A stretch of DNA of 64,000 bases from Legionella drancourtii LLAP12 (GTDB taxonomy: Bacteria; Pseudomonadota; Gammaproteobacteria; Legionellales; Legionellaceae). Below are positions 17,318 through 26,580 of the stretch, piece by piece; position 1 is the stretch's first letter, and each line of letters opens with the position of its first letter. The position numbers and the translations under genes are program-made. The notes below the pieces were generated by a model. The model was not told where the DNA came from. It did not search any database and was given only the letters and a program-made list of their open reading frames with translations. The stretch lies in the NCBI RefSeq assembly GCF_000162755.2, contig NZ_JH413808.1, forward strand, positions 79,333 to 143,332, in the 5' to 3' direction.

Positions 17318-18574
17318 GGGGGCACTTTAATCGAATTAGTCTAAACTAAGTCCTTGATTTAGCGATCAAAAGGAGATTAAAGTGCCGAAGTACAATCTTA
17401 TCCTAAATTTACCTGGATTTTCCATAGTAAAAGTGAGCGGATATCAACCATTATTATTAGATGTAAGCTATAACCGCTTAGCGCGTTGTAGCCACTGTCA
17501 AAGTAAGAAGGTACGGAAGAAATCCTCGTATATACGAAGAGTTCATCATGAATTAATAGGCCATAGACGAAGTATATTAAGGTTTAAAGCGTATAAGTTG
17601 TATTGTTATGCGTGTGGTCGTTATGGTAATCAACAATTCCGTGGTATCAATAAACATCAACGCGCTACTTGGCGAGCGCAGGCTGCGGTGTTTCATGAGC
17701 ATAGCCGAGGAGTCTCTCAAAAAGACTTATCAGAGCGCTATAAGAAAGGCAAAGCGACTATAGAACGTTGGTATCAGCGCCATTATGAAGAGCAACATCG
17801 AGAATTAATTAATAAACCTTGTCCTGTAGTCTTAGGTATTGATGAACATTTCTTTAGTAAGAAAGAAGGATTTGCAACTACCTTTTGTGACTTAAGAAAA
17901 CATAAAGTATTTGACGTGGTGAAAGGACGAAGTGAAGGAGATTTAAAGTCCTATCTGCAGCAGTTGCCAGGAAAAGAGCGAGTTAAAGTGATTTGTATGG
18001 ACTTAAGCAGTACTTATCGTTCTATGGTAAAAAAGTACTTCCCTAATGCTCTGATAGTTGCTGATAGATTCCATGTAATCCGTTTAATTCAACATCAATG
18101 TATGATGACTTATCGAGAGCTTTCCAGCGAAATAAAGAACAATAGAGGCATCTTAGCCTTATTGAGAACTAGGCCAGATAACTTGACTCAAGAGAAGAAA
18201 ACCAAGAGGGATGCGTTTTTAAGTCAAAACCCAGCTATCGATGCGATCTATCAATTTCAGCAACAGCTGCATTCTCTTTTAATGAAAAGAGCGTTAACTC
18301 AAAGGGCTTGTCGTAAAGTAATTCCTACTTTCTTGGATATGCTTACTGATTTAAAACAGAGTGGATTTAAGGCCCTAGCCTCATTAGGTAAAACACTAGC
18401 TGCATGGAAAGATGAAGTTGCCAGAATGTGGCGGTTTAGTAAATCAAATGGAATAACTGAAGGGTTCCATCGAAAGATGAAACTGATACAACGAAGAGCC
18501 TATGGGTTTAGGAATTTTGAAAATTATAGACTGCGTGTTAAGGTGCTCTGCGGGTGATTATAGCTGCCCCCTTA
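17315..18574 (+). mobile_element. ISL3-family insertion sequence
   Basis: About 1260 bp containing one transposase gene. The ends TAAGGGGGCA (17315-17324) and TGCCCCCTTA (18565-18574) are inverted; similarity continues inward (CTTTAATC versus the reverse of GATTATAGC). Flanking AAT is found on both sides (17312-17314 and 18575-18577), a possible 3-bp duplication. ISL3 elements usually duplicate 8 bp, so the exact boundaries are uncertain by a few bases. Rejoining across AAT restores the host reading frame. Confidence 0.82.
17382..18557 (+). CDS. ISL3-family transposase
   Basis: 391 residues. The N-terminal zinc-ribbon CSHCQSKK...LYCYACG is followed by a helix-turn-helix-like stretch (GVSQKDLSERYKKGKATIERWY) and the DDE_Tnp_ISL3 core: GIDEHFF (first Asp), CMDLSSTYRSMV and IVADRFHVIRLI (second Asp), and GITEGFHRKMKLIQRRAYGFRNFENYRLR (Glu). 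The start is a GTG preceded by AGGAG at 17371-17375. Length is normal for the family, so it is probably functional. Confidence 0.93.
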   Translation: MPKYNLILNLPGFSIVKVSGYQPLLLDVSYNRLARCSHCQSKKVRKKSSYIRRVHHELIGHRRSILRFKAYKLYCYACGRYGNQQFRGINKHQRATWRAQAAVFHEHSRGVSQKDLSERYKKGKATIERWYQRHYEEQHRELINKPCPVVLGIDEHFFSKKEGFATTFCDLRKHKVFDVVKGRSEGDLKSYLQQLPGKERVKVICMDLSSTYRSMVKKYFPNALIVADRFHVIRLIQHQCMMTYRELSSEIKNNRGILALLRTRPDNLTQEKKTKRDAFLSQNPAIDAIYQFQQQLHSLLMKRALTQRACRKVIPTFLDMLTDLKQSGFKALASLGKTLAAWKDEVARMWRFSKSNGITEGFHRKMKLIQRRAYGFRNFENYRLRVKVLCG

Positions 18575-18778
18575 AATGGGAAAGAGCCAATATTTGCTTA
18601 TCTTCCGCAAGATGCCAAAGAATATTCCAAAGATCTAGATATTTTTATTAACCACCCAGATTTCAAAAAACGGCTGGAAGTTTTAATTTACTCTCAAAGT
18701 GATTGTTGCATTTTGAGAAAAGATCTTACAGAAGCTCACAGTAGTACTATTAAAGAGATAGTTGATTTTTATCGTTAA
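18575..18778 (+). pseudogene. 3' part of the IS-interrupted cargo gene
   Basis: The last 67 codons of the gene begun at 16535, reading NGKEPIFAYLPQDAKEYSKDL... to a TAA at 18776-18778. A GTG at 18554 inside the IS end could start a short hybrid peptide but has no good ribosome site. Together the two parts would give about 327 residues. Whether either half retains activity is unknown. Confidence 0.65.
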
Positions 18779-18994
18779 CTCTATTTCAATTGGTTCACGC
18801 ATAATTAATTAATTTTTACCCAATTTTTTGGGGCGCCATTGGGGCATTAAATTAAAATCCGGGGCTTTTTTGGGACATTTTGTAGACAATGATAGACCAT
18901 GAAATACAACATAAAAATTATTAAAAACCCGCCAAATGCATTGATTTCATTGGGTTTATGATGGTCTTTGGTGGTCAGAAATGGTTTTAATGAT
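18779..18994. other. Island end / attachment-site region without genes
   Basis: 216 bp of AT-rich DNA between the cargo gene and the 3' end of ssrA. Short repeated boxes occur: TTTTGGGGCG (about 18826), ATTGGGGCATT (about 18838), CCGGGGCTTTTTTGGGACATT (about 18859). There is also an inverted pair AGACCAT (18894-18900) / ATGGTCT (18961-18967). These look like integrase arm-type and core-flanking sites. No integrase is seen here; it is presumably at the other end, outside the window. Confidence 0.45.
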
Positions 18995-19399
18995 TGGTGG
19001 AGGCGGCGGGAATCGAACCCGCGTCCGCAGATCCTCTGCCTTCAGTTCTACATGCGTAGCCTTGTCATTTGATTTAACTGTGGACTCTCCGACAGGCAGG
19101 ATGGTACACAGCGATTCCCTGAGTTTCGCATTTTAATCCGGGATAAATTAAAACACTAGCTTATCTTCTATGACCGTTGATTCGATACCAATAAGCGAGC
19201 TCGGTCAACGGGGCACTGGGGTTAAGGCCAGTACACGTCGATTAGTTTAATCTGATTAAGCTGCAATAGCCCCGTCAAAAGAAACATCATCAAAGTTTGC
19301 ATTGTTTGCATTTATATTTATTGAGCCTGATTTACGAGAGATCTCATTCTCGGCATGCACCTCTGGTTTTGCAACCCCCGTCGAAGCCAGGTCGCCCCC
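18995..19399 (-). ncRNA. ssrA: tmRNA (ssrA)
   Basis: The 5' end (complement of 19365-19399) is GGGGGCGACCTGGCTTCGAC and the 3' end (complement of 18995-19030) carries the T-arm GGGTTCGATTCCCGCC and the acceptor strand CGCCTCCACCA; the 7-bp acceptor stem pairs fully with one G-U. The tag frame at 19256-19309 reads ANNANFDDVSFDGAIAA then TAA, starting from the GCA after the AT-rich stretch. It rescues stalled ribosomes with SmpB. Its 3' end faces the conjugative island, consistent with use as the integration target. Confidence 0.96.
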
Positions 19400-19566
19400 A
19401 ATTTGTACACTTTAAGTATAACATAAAATAATCAGGGTTTTGCATTCTTCTGCTTAAATTAGGCAAAATAGTTGAGATCCCTACTAAGAAAGGCTTGTAA
19501 GCACTAAATTAGGATAGACTGTAATTAATAAGGATGATGTACCTGGCCTCACTCATGCGCCCTTCA

Positions 19567-19593
19567 GCCACCATCGCCCTTGGCGATGGTGGC
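19567..19593. terminator. Strong hairpin downstream of prlC
   Basis: GCCACCATCGCC (19567-19578) and GGCGATGGTGGC (19582-19593) form a perfect 12-bp stem with a 3-nt loop, 26 bp after the prlC stop. No long T-run follows on the minus strand, so it may be an mRNA 3'-end stabiliser or an imperfect intrinsic terminator. The rest of 19400-19618 contains no gene; TATACT on the minus strand near 19417 could be the ssrA promoter -10. Confidence 0.55.
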
Positions 19594-19618
19594 TTGTTTC
19601 GGAAACACTTGGGCTGTT

Positions 19619-21637
19619 TTAGCCACGAATACCGTTATGGCGTAATAAGGCATCGACGGTTGCTGGGCGGCCTCTAAAGTTTTTATAGGCTTCAGCGGCT
19701 TTTCGCGAACCACCAACTTCTAAAATATTATGGAGAAAATCATGGCCCGTTTTGGGGTTTAACACGCCTTCTTCTTCAAAACGCGAAAACGCATCACTGG
19801 ATAATACTTCCGCCCAACTGTAGCTGTAATAACCTGCCGCATAGCCACCGCCAAAAATATGGCTGAAACTGTGTTGAAAGCGGTTATAAGGAACAATAGG
19901 CAGTATGCTGGTTTTGCGGCGTACGTCCGCTAAAATGTCATTAATCAAGGAATCATTATTTTTTTGATACTCTTGATGAATACGAAAATCAAAGATGGAA
20001 AATTCCATTTGTCGCAACATCGCCATTGCGGATTGAAAGTTCTTCGCTGCGATTAAACGGGTATAGAGGGACTCAGGGAGTGGCTTTTGCGTATCAACAT
20101 GGGCGGTGAGTACAGCTAGGGCGCTTTGCTCCCAACACCAGTTTTCAAAAAATTGACTGGGTAATTCCACCGCGTCCCATTCCACGCCATTGATACCAGA
20201 TGCACTAAGGTAATCAACCTGGGTCAAAATATGATGCAGGCAATGACCAAATTCATGGAATAAGGTGGTCACTTCATCATGCGATAACATGGCGGGTTTA
20301 TTCGCCGATGCTTTGGCAAAATTACAGGTCAACGTCGCTATGGGTAATTGCACGCTGCCATCGTCTAATCTGCGGCGGCTTTGTAAGGAATCCATCCACG
20401 CCCCACTATGCTTGTTTGGCCGCGCGAATAAATCCGTGTAAACATAACCTCGTACTTGATTGTGCTCATCAACCACACAATAGCATTGTACGTCTTTATG
20501 CCAAATATCAACGCCTTTGATTTCCTCAACACTCATGCCGTAAAGTTTTTTAACTAAATCAAATAAACCCTGCATTACTTTAGGTTGGGGAAAATAAGGA
20601 CGTAAATCTTCTTGCGACAAGGCAAATAAATCCAAGCGTCTTTTCTCCGATAAATAACCAATGTCCCATGGTTTTATCGGGTCAATATGCCATTTACTAG
20701 CAGCAAATTCTTTTAATTCCGCAAATTCACCTTCACCTTGATGATGAGCGCGTCGTACTAAGTCATTCATAAAATCCATGACTTGAGTGGTTGAATCGGC
20801 CATTTTGGTTGCCAATGATAATTCGGCAAAATTATTAAAACCTAACAATTGCGCTTGCTCATGTCGCAAAGCCAGGATTTCATTCATTAACGGCGTATTG
20901 TCGTAAGTGCCGGCATTCGGCCCTTGATCGGAAGCTCTAGTTACGTATGCATGATACATTTCCTCACGCAAGGCACGGTCATCAGCATAACTCATTACCG
21001 CTTGATAGCTAGGGTATTCCAAAGTAAAGACGTAGCCATCGAGGCCTTTTTCTACGGCCAGTTCTTTCGCGGTATTTAAGGCGTGCTCAGGTAACCCTGC
21101 AACCCGTTGTGAGTCGGTGATGTGAATGGTAAATGCTTGGGCGGCATCTAATATATTATGCTCAAATTGATTGGATAATTCATCCAATCGCGTTTGAATC
21201 GCTTCAAACCGTTTTTTATGGTGTTCATCTAGTGCAACCCCGGATAATTGAAAGTTACGCAAAGCATCGGCAATAATTTTTTGCTGCACCGGATCGAGTG
21301 TATGGAGATCAATGGCTTTAATTGCTTCATACAATTGATGATTTTGCCCCATAGCCGCTTCATATGCAGAAAGTGCTGGTAAACAGGCATCATAGCATTC
21401 ACGCAAAACCGGGGAATCCATCACCGCATGTAAGTGCGACATTGGCGACCAAAAACGCTCTAATTCATCGGACATATCCTCTAAAGGATACATTAAATTA
21501 TCCCAGGTATAGTAATGATTTTCTTGCAGTAAGTGCTCAACCTGTTCTAAATGGCTTTTTAACATGGCCTCAAGATGAGATTTAAAGTGATTGACATCAA
21601 TATGGCTAAATTGTGGTAATCCAACTGGCGCTGACAT
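19619..21637 (-). CDS. prlC: Oligopeptidase A (M3 family zinc metallopeptidase)
   Basis: 672 residues, close to the 680 of E. coli OpdA. The active-site motif HEFGH is at residues 461-465 in the stretch LSHDEVTTLFHEFGHCLHHIL, with the downstream acidic ligand in GVEWDAVELPSQFFENW. It is a cytoplasmic enzyme that degrades signal peptides and other oligopeptides. The ATG at 21637 gives a normal N-terminus (MSAPVGLPQFSHIDVNH). Confidence 0.95.
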   Translation of the reverse strand: MSAPVGLPQFSHIDVNHFKSHLEAMLKSHLEQVEHLLQENHYYTWDNLMYPLEDMSDELERFWSPMSHLHAVMDSPVLRECYDACLPALSAYEAAMGQNHQLYEAIKAIDLHTLDPVQQKIIADALRNFQLSGVALDEHHKKRFEAIQTRLDELSNQFEHNILDAAQAFTIHITDSQRVAGLPEHALNTAKELAVEKGLDGYVFTLEYPSYQAVMSYADDRALREEMYHAYVTRASDQGPNAGTYDNTPLMNEILALRHEQAQLLGFNNFAELSLATKMADSTTQVMDFMNDLVRRAHHQGEGEFAELKEFAASKWHIDPIKPWDIGYLSEKRRLDLFALSQEDLRPYFPQPKVMQGLFDLVKKLYGMSVEEIKGVDIWHKDVQCYCVVDEHNQVRGYVYTDLFARPNKHSGAWMDSLQSRRRLDDGSVQLPIATLTCNFAKASANKPAMLSHDEVTTLFHEFGHCLHHILTQVDYLSASGINGVEWDAVELPSQFFENWCWEQSALAVLTAHVDTQKPLPESLYTRLIAAKNFQSAMAMLRQMEFSIFDFRIHQEYQKNNDSLINDILADVRRKTSILPIVPYNRFQHSFSHIFGGGYAAGYYSYSWAEVLSSDAFSRFEEEGVLNPKTGHDFLHNILEVGGSRKAAEAYKNFRGRPATVDALLRHNGIRG

Positions 21638-21723
21638 GTTGTACCTTCAAAAATTGATCTAAGATACAAAAGCATAGCACTCAATTGCGAAAGCCTCTAC
21701 TGCTTAATTAGGATCCACAGCCC

Positions 21724-23070
21724 CTAAAGAAAACCCAGTCCTTGTACATTGTCACTTTCATCATCGGCATTTTCTTCATCATCGCATTCATCAGAATCAA
21801 CTGGTGTCCCCAAGAGTTTCTTTTTAGGCTCATCTTTCTTAGCAAAAAAACCCAATTTCCTTATCCCCTCTGCCGGCACCTCAACCATATCTTTGGGGCG
21901 ATAATGGTTAAGGATAGGCACTAAGGCAAAATTAATTAAACAAACAAGGACAAGGCTGACTGCTCCGATCATGGGAATGATTGGCATAGCAGCGAACAAA
22001 GATGCAGCGCAACACGTGGCCAGAAAAATGGCCATGGTAATTATTAAGTGTGAGCCTAATCGCAACATTTCAAAGGTTATCTGGTCGTCTAGTGTCTGAA
22101 GATGTTGTTTTATCTGTCCCTCTTGCTCCTTATTTTCGGGAGCAAGAGCCATTGCTTGGTATTGTGCACGAAGGGTAAATAAGCGATTCAATTCAATATA
22201 AGCGCGCAGGGCTGAGAGTACTACGTCATAAGCAAAAAAGACGATGACTAAATAAGTCGTGAATGGTGCTGCTAAAATAAAGCAATTGACCAAACCTACC
22301 CCTATCCAGACAATGTCGTTGCCTAATTCAAACCACCGACGTTGCAATTGCCCTTGGAAGCGCACATCCCAATCTAATGTTCGTTCTTTATCACTCACCC
22401 AAGGACCTGGTAGAGTATGTTTTAGCAGGAGAAAAAGATTCGTTGTTGCACGGGGAATGAAATAAAGCCAGGCAAGATGCGGAAGAAATGGATCTATCTG
22501 TTTATCCATGTTCCTAATCAGATCACGGTACCAATCGGCACTAAAATGCAATCCAGCAACTAGATCCAATACCCGCTTGGAACGAGTGAGCAATAAGCGA
22601 TATAAGTTAGCATTTATGGTTTGCCCACGAATTTGCTGAGAAAATGAATAACCTACCTCAACTTTTACTGCTGCTGGCAACTGATTGGGAAGTATGACAT
22701 TCATTTCCTGTAAGAGGTTACGATAAATCTCTTGTTGCGCGCGCAAGCGCAGAACTTCTCTGGGAACAAGCAAATAATGTTGATAGGCGTATTCTAATAA
22801 CTCGGCCAGTAAAATGGCTGCCATTAATTGCTCAGTAAGGTGCTGTTCGCTAACCGAGTGCTCTCCTGAGCAATTAGCTCTGATCTGCTGTCCCAACAGA
22901 CTGTATTCCATATTTAATAGCATATGGGAAGAGACAATTTTACGATAAGATTCAGGGGCAAGTGACTTGATGCGCTCAGAGAACGTCCAATTCAATGGAT
23001 TAGGATCATCAATCCCGAGAGACTGATCGATAAAAAGCGTATTTTGTAAACGTCGTATAACTGGGTTCAT
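21724..23070 (-). CDS. Legionella-type inner-membrane protein of unknown function
   Basis: 448 residues. The N-terminal ~190 residues are soluble and helical; an amphipathic region follows, then about four hydrophobic segments (around 250-290 and 340-390), and a highly acidic C-terminal tail (DSDECDDEENADDESD). I do not recognise a domain. It lies upstream of prlC on the same strand with an 86-bp gap, so co-transcription is possible. The architecture would suit an integral membrane protein or a secreted effector with membrane segments; nothing here decides. Confidence 0.72.
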   Translation of the reverse strand: MNPVIRRLQNTLFIDQSLGIDDPNPLNWTFSERIKSLAPESYRKIVSSHMLLNMEYSLLGQQIRANCSGEHSVSEQHLTEQLMAAILLAELLEYAYQHYLLVPREVLRLRAQQEIYRNLLQEMNVILPNQLPAAVKVEVGYSFSQQIRGQTINANLYRLLLTRSKRVLDLVAGLHFSADWYRDLIRNMDKQIDPFLPHLAWLYFIPRATTNLFLLLKHTLPGPWVSDKERTLDWDVRFQGQLQRRWFELGNDIVWIGVGLVNCFILAAPFTTYLVIVFFAYDVVLSALRAYIELNRLFTLRAQYQAMALAPENKEQEGQIKQHLQTLDDQITFEMLRLGSHLIITMAIFLATCCAASLFAAMPIIPMIGAVSLVLVCLINFALVPILNHYRPKDMVEVPAEGIRKLGFFAKKDEPKKKLLGTPVDSDECDDEENADDESDNVQGLGFL

Positions 23071-23275
23071 GATGTCCTAACATATTGGATATCAAAGCAC
23101 AAATTCATCTTGTCCATAAATAAGTTTAAAAGATAAATTAAAGCCTAATCTTAACAAAAAAAATACAGCAAGTAAATTCTTATAGTTATGACTGCAAATC
23201 CATGCCGCGAAAATTAGCATTAATAACACGATTAAACCTTATATCTCAATTTTTATACCAAGTTCAACTATTCTT

Positions 23276-23304
23276 TTGTGATAAATCATAATCCCCTGTA
23301 GAAT
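23276..23304 (+). promoter_or_regulatory. Candidate sigma-70 promoter for the tkt-gap-pgk-pyk cluster
   Basis: TTGTGA (23276-23281), a 17-bp spacer and TAGAAT (23299-23304) precede tkt by about 205 bp. It is the best match I see in the 440-bp gap 23071-23510, which otherwise holds no gene I can support; the long leader would leave room for control. Confidence 0.35.
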
Positions 23305-23510
23305 TAGCAGGTTAAACCAACCGTCCTTGCTATCGATTTTAGCGTTTAAAGTATTACGTACGAATCTGCCACCAAAACCCTAAGATTTGCTTTCGTCAGC
23401 ACCAACAGCCCCTTCTTTAACAAAAGAATGGTTAAAAATGAGTTCGATTTCTTGCTGATTCATGTCTTCTGAGCGACAATAGCGCACCTAGTACGTGCAT
23501 AAGAGAACGC

Positions 23511-25511
23511 ATGAATCTGTCAAAAGAATTAGCGAATGCCATTCGTATTTTAAGTATCGATGCAGTCGAACAGGCTCAATCAGGGCATCCAGGCATGCCT
23601 TTAGGCATGGCCGATATTGCCACCGTGTTGTGGAAAAAATTTTTAAAATATAATCCGAAAAACCCACATTGGTTTAACCGTGATCGTTTTGTCTTATCTA
23701 ATGGCCATGGTTCCATGTTGCTTTATTCACTATTGCATTTGACCGGCTATAATCTGCCTATAGAAGAGCTGAAAAATTTTCGGCAATTAAATTCAAAAAC
23801 CCCTGGCCACCCAGAGTTTGGTCATACTCCTGGAGTAGAAACCACTACGGGACCTTTAGGGCAAGGGTTAGCCAATGCGGTGGGTATGGCAATAGCAGAA
23901 CGCGCGTTGGCCAGTCGCTATAATCATGAAGATTGCAACTTGGTCGATCATCATACTTATGCCTTTGTCGGCGATGGTTGTTTAATGGAAGGGATTTCTC
24001 ATGAAGCTTGTTCTTTTGCTGGAACATTAGGTCTTGGGAAACTTATTGTTTTTTACGACAGTAATGGCATTTCCATTGATGGAAAAGTCGACTCCTGGTT
24101 CACTGACGATACCGCCATGCGCTTTAAGGCCTATAATTGGCAAGTCATTGAAGCCATTGATGGCCATGACCTGGATGCGATTGAACAGGCGATTGTTGCC
24201 GCACAAGCGAATACCAGCCAACCGACATTAATTATCTGTAAGACCATCATTGGCTTAGGTTCTGCGGTTGCCGGCAGTGAAAAATCCCATGGTTCCCCCT
24301 TAGGAGCCCAAGACATTGAGAAAGTTCGTGAATTTTTTCACTGGCAGCATGCTCCTTTTGTCATCCCCGATACCATTTATCAACAATGGAGCCATGTAGA
24401 ACAAGGTGAACGCGATGAGCAACAATGGTTGTCCTTATTGCATCATTACCAGCAAAGTTATCCAATAGAGCACTACGAGTTTTTACGCCGTATCAACGGC
24501 GATCTTCCTGACGATTGGAAAAGCCATTGCCAGGCATTCTTAGAGCAATGTCGCCGTAATGAGAAAGCCATCGCGACGCGCAAAGCCTCGCAACAGTGCA
24601 TCGAACATTTTGCCCGTTCGTTGCCTGAAATGTTGGGCGGTTCTGCGGACTTAACCGGCTCAAACAATACCGATTGGTCAGGAAGCCAAGCCATCACCCA
24701 TGAAGATTTTAGCGGTAATTACTTAGCCTATGGCGTGCGTGAGTTTGCAATGGCGGCCATTATGAATGGCCTGGCCGTGCACGGTGGCTTTATTCCATAT
24801 GGTGGCACATTCCTGGTTTTTGCTGACTATGCGCGCAATGCCGTACGCTTAAGTGCCTTAATGAAGCAGCGCGTCATTTACGTCTTTACACATGACTCCA
24901 TTGGCCTTGGTGAAGATGGACCAACCCATCAACCCGTAGAACATGCCTCCATGTTACGCATGACCCCAGACATGACCGTTTGGCGACCCGCAGACCTAAT
25001 GGAAACTGCAGTTGCCTGGCAAAGTGCTCTGGAGCATCATAATGGACCCACATCTTTGCTGCTTTCGCGACAAAATTTACCCGCGTTACCGCATGGCGTA
25101 AACGCAGCCGAGTTAATTAAAAAAGGCGGCTATATCCTTGTGGATTGCGCTGGCACGCCAGATGCCATCTTGATTGCCACAGGCTCTGAAGTTCAGCTCG
25201 CCATTACTGCGGCAGAACAAATAAGCACGCAAGGACTAAAAGTTAGGGTAGTCTCCATGCCTTGTGCTGAGCGTTTCTTAGCCCAAGACCCAGGCTATAA
25301 AAATCAAGTATTACCCAAGGAAGTTACTGCCCGCATCGCTATTGAAGCAGCCAGTTCAGCCTATTGGTATCAATTTGTTGGTCTCGATGGCGCCGTAATC
25401 GGCCTGGATCGCTTTGGTGTATCAGCCCCAGCAGCCAAGGCATATGACTTCCTAGGTATTACTATAGAACGAATCGTTAAAACGTTAGCAACATTAACTG
25501 TAAATAAATAA
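23511..25511 (+). CDS. tkt: Transketolase
   Basis: 666 residues, the usual bacterial length. The thiamine diphosphate motif [32 protein letters not shown] is clear, with [16 protein letters not shown] upstream and the pyrimidine-binding domain [22 protein letters not shown] downstream. It transfers two-carbon units in the pentose phosphate pathway. First gene of a tkt-gap-pgk-pyk cluster, feeding triose phosphates into lower glycolysis. Confidence 0.96.
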   Translation: MNLSKELANAIRILSIDAVEQAQSGHPGMPLGMADIATVLWKKFLKYNPKNPHWFNRDRFVLSNGHGSMLLYSLLHLTGYNLPIEELKNFRQLNSKTPGHPEFGHTPGVETTTGPLGQGLANAVGMAIAERALASRYNHEDCNLVDHHTYAFVGDGCLMEGISHEACSFAGTLGLGKLIVFYDSNGISIDGKVDSWFTDDTAMRFKAYNWQVIEAIDGHDLDAIEQAIVAAQANTSQPTLIICKTIIGLGSAVAGSEKSHGSPLGAQDIEKVREFFHWQHAPFVIPDTIYQQWSHVEQGERDEQQWLSLLHHYQQSYPIEHYEFLRRINGDLPDDWKSHCQAFLEQCRRNEKAIATRKASQQCIEHFARSLPEMLGGSADLTGSNNTDWSGSQAITHEDFSGNYLAYGVREFAMAAIMNGLAVHGGFIPYGGTFLVFADYARNAVRLSALMKQRVIYVFTHDSIGLGEDGPTHQPVEHASMLRMTPDMTVWRPADLMETAVAWQSALEHHNGPTSLLLSRQNLPALPHGVNAAELIKKGGYILVDCAGTPDAILIATGSEVQLAITAAEQISTQGLKVRVVSMPCAERFLAQDPGYKNQVLPKEVTARIAIEAASSAYWYQFVGLDGAVIGLDRFGVSAPAAKAYDFLGITIERIVKTLATLTVNK

Positions 25512-25567
25512 TAGTGTAAACCGCTGTACGCAAAGGGCAGCAAAACACCTTAAATTGGAGAAGTAGT

Positions 25568-26560
25568 ATGACTATACGTGTCGCAATTAATGGCTATGGC
25601 CGCATTGGTCGTTGTATTTTAAGATCCATTTTTGAATACAACCGCCAAAATGAATTTGAAGTCGTTGCGATCAATGATTTATCAGGGATTGACGTTACCG
25701 CGCACCTGACACGCCATGATACAACCCACGGCCGCTTTCCCTCAGAAGTAACTAGCGATGGAAACATGCTCGTTGTTGATGGACATGCAATTCAAATCAC
25801 CGCTGAGCGCAATCCCCTGAATTTACCGTGGAACGAATTAAATATTGATATCGTTTTTGAATGTACAGGGCTTTTTACTGAGCGTACCGCAGCAATGCAG
25901 CATATAACGGCCGGCGCCAAGAAAGTATTGATTTCTGCTCCTGGAAAAAATGTTGATGCAACCATCGTGTACGGCGTCAACGATAACATCCTGAAAGCAT
26001 CAGATGTTGTCGTATCGAATGCTTCGTGCACCACAAATTGCTTAGCTCCTGTTGTTAAGCCATTAAACGATGCATTAGGCATTGAAAATGGTTTATTAAA
26101 TACCGTGCATGCGTATACCAATGATCAAATGCTTCTAGATGGTAGTCATAAAGACTTGCACCGCGCGCGCGCCGCAGCACACAACATCATTCCAACCAAA
26201 ACTGGCGCAGCTGCTGCCGTCGGACTGGTTTTACCGGAATTAGCAGGGAAACTTGATGGGTTTGCCATGCGTGTCCCCGTGATTAACGTTTCTGCGATTG
26301 ACTTAACGTTCACAGCAGGTCGTGAAACAACAGCAGATGAAGTTAATGATATTGTCCGTCAAGCGCAAAGCCGTACCTTACAAATCAATGACGAGCCATT
26401 AGTATCCTCTGATTTTAACCATAATCCGGCATCCGCTATTTTTGACACCACGCAAACTAAAGTATTTGGTAAATTAGTTAAAATAGTTGCCTGGTATGAC
26501 AACGAATGGGGTTTTTCCAATCGTATGTTAGATACAGCATATAAGATGATGAATTGCTAA
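25568..26560 (+). CDS. gap: Glyceraldehyde-3-phosphate dehydrogenase
   Basis: 330 residues. NAD-binding [13 protein letters not shown] at the N-terminus, catalytic [11 protein letters not shown] (Cys154), and C-terminal [15 protein letters not shown]. The sequence could also suit an erythrose-4-phosphate dehydrogenase, which shares these motifs, but the placement directly before pgk favours GAPDH. A GGAG site precedes the ATG at 25568, 56 bp after tkt. Confidence 0.93.
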   Translation: MTIRVAINGYGRIGRCILRSIFEYNRQNEFEVVAINDLSGIDVTAHLTRHDTTHGRFPSEVTSDGNMLVVDGHAIQITAERNPLNLPWNELNIDIVFECTGLFTERTAAMQHITAGAKKVLISAPGKNVDATIVYGVNDNILKASDVVVSNASCTTNCLAPVVKPLNDALGIENGLLNTVHAYTNDQMLLDGSHKDLHRARAAAHNIIPTKTGAAAAVGLVLPELAGKLDGFAMRVPVINVSAIDLTFTAGRETTADEVNDIVRQAQSRTLQINDEPLVSSDFNHNPASAIFDTTQTKVFGKLVKIVAWYDNEWGFSNRMLDTAYKMMNC

Positions 26561-26580
26561 CCCCCTGTGCGGAGAGAATA

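Noticed and set aside
18554-18778. Independent 74-codon gene starting at GTG 18554
   Set aside because: The first codons lie in the IS end. The rest continues the interrupted cargo gene in frame, so it is a fragment.
26554-26580. Upstream ATG of pgk
   Set aside because: It overlaps gap and lacks a ribosome site. The ATG at 26581 has GGAGAG and gives the usual N-terminus.
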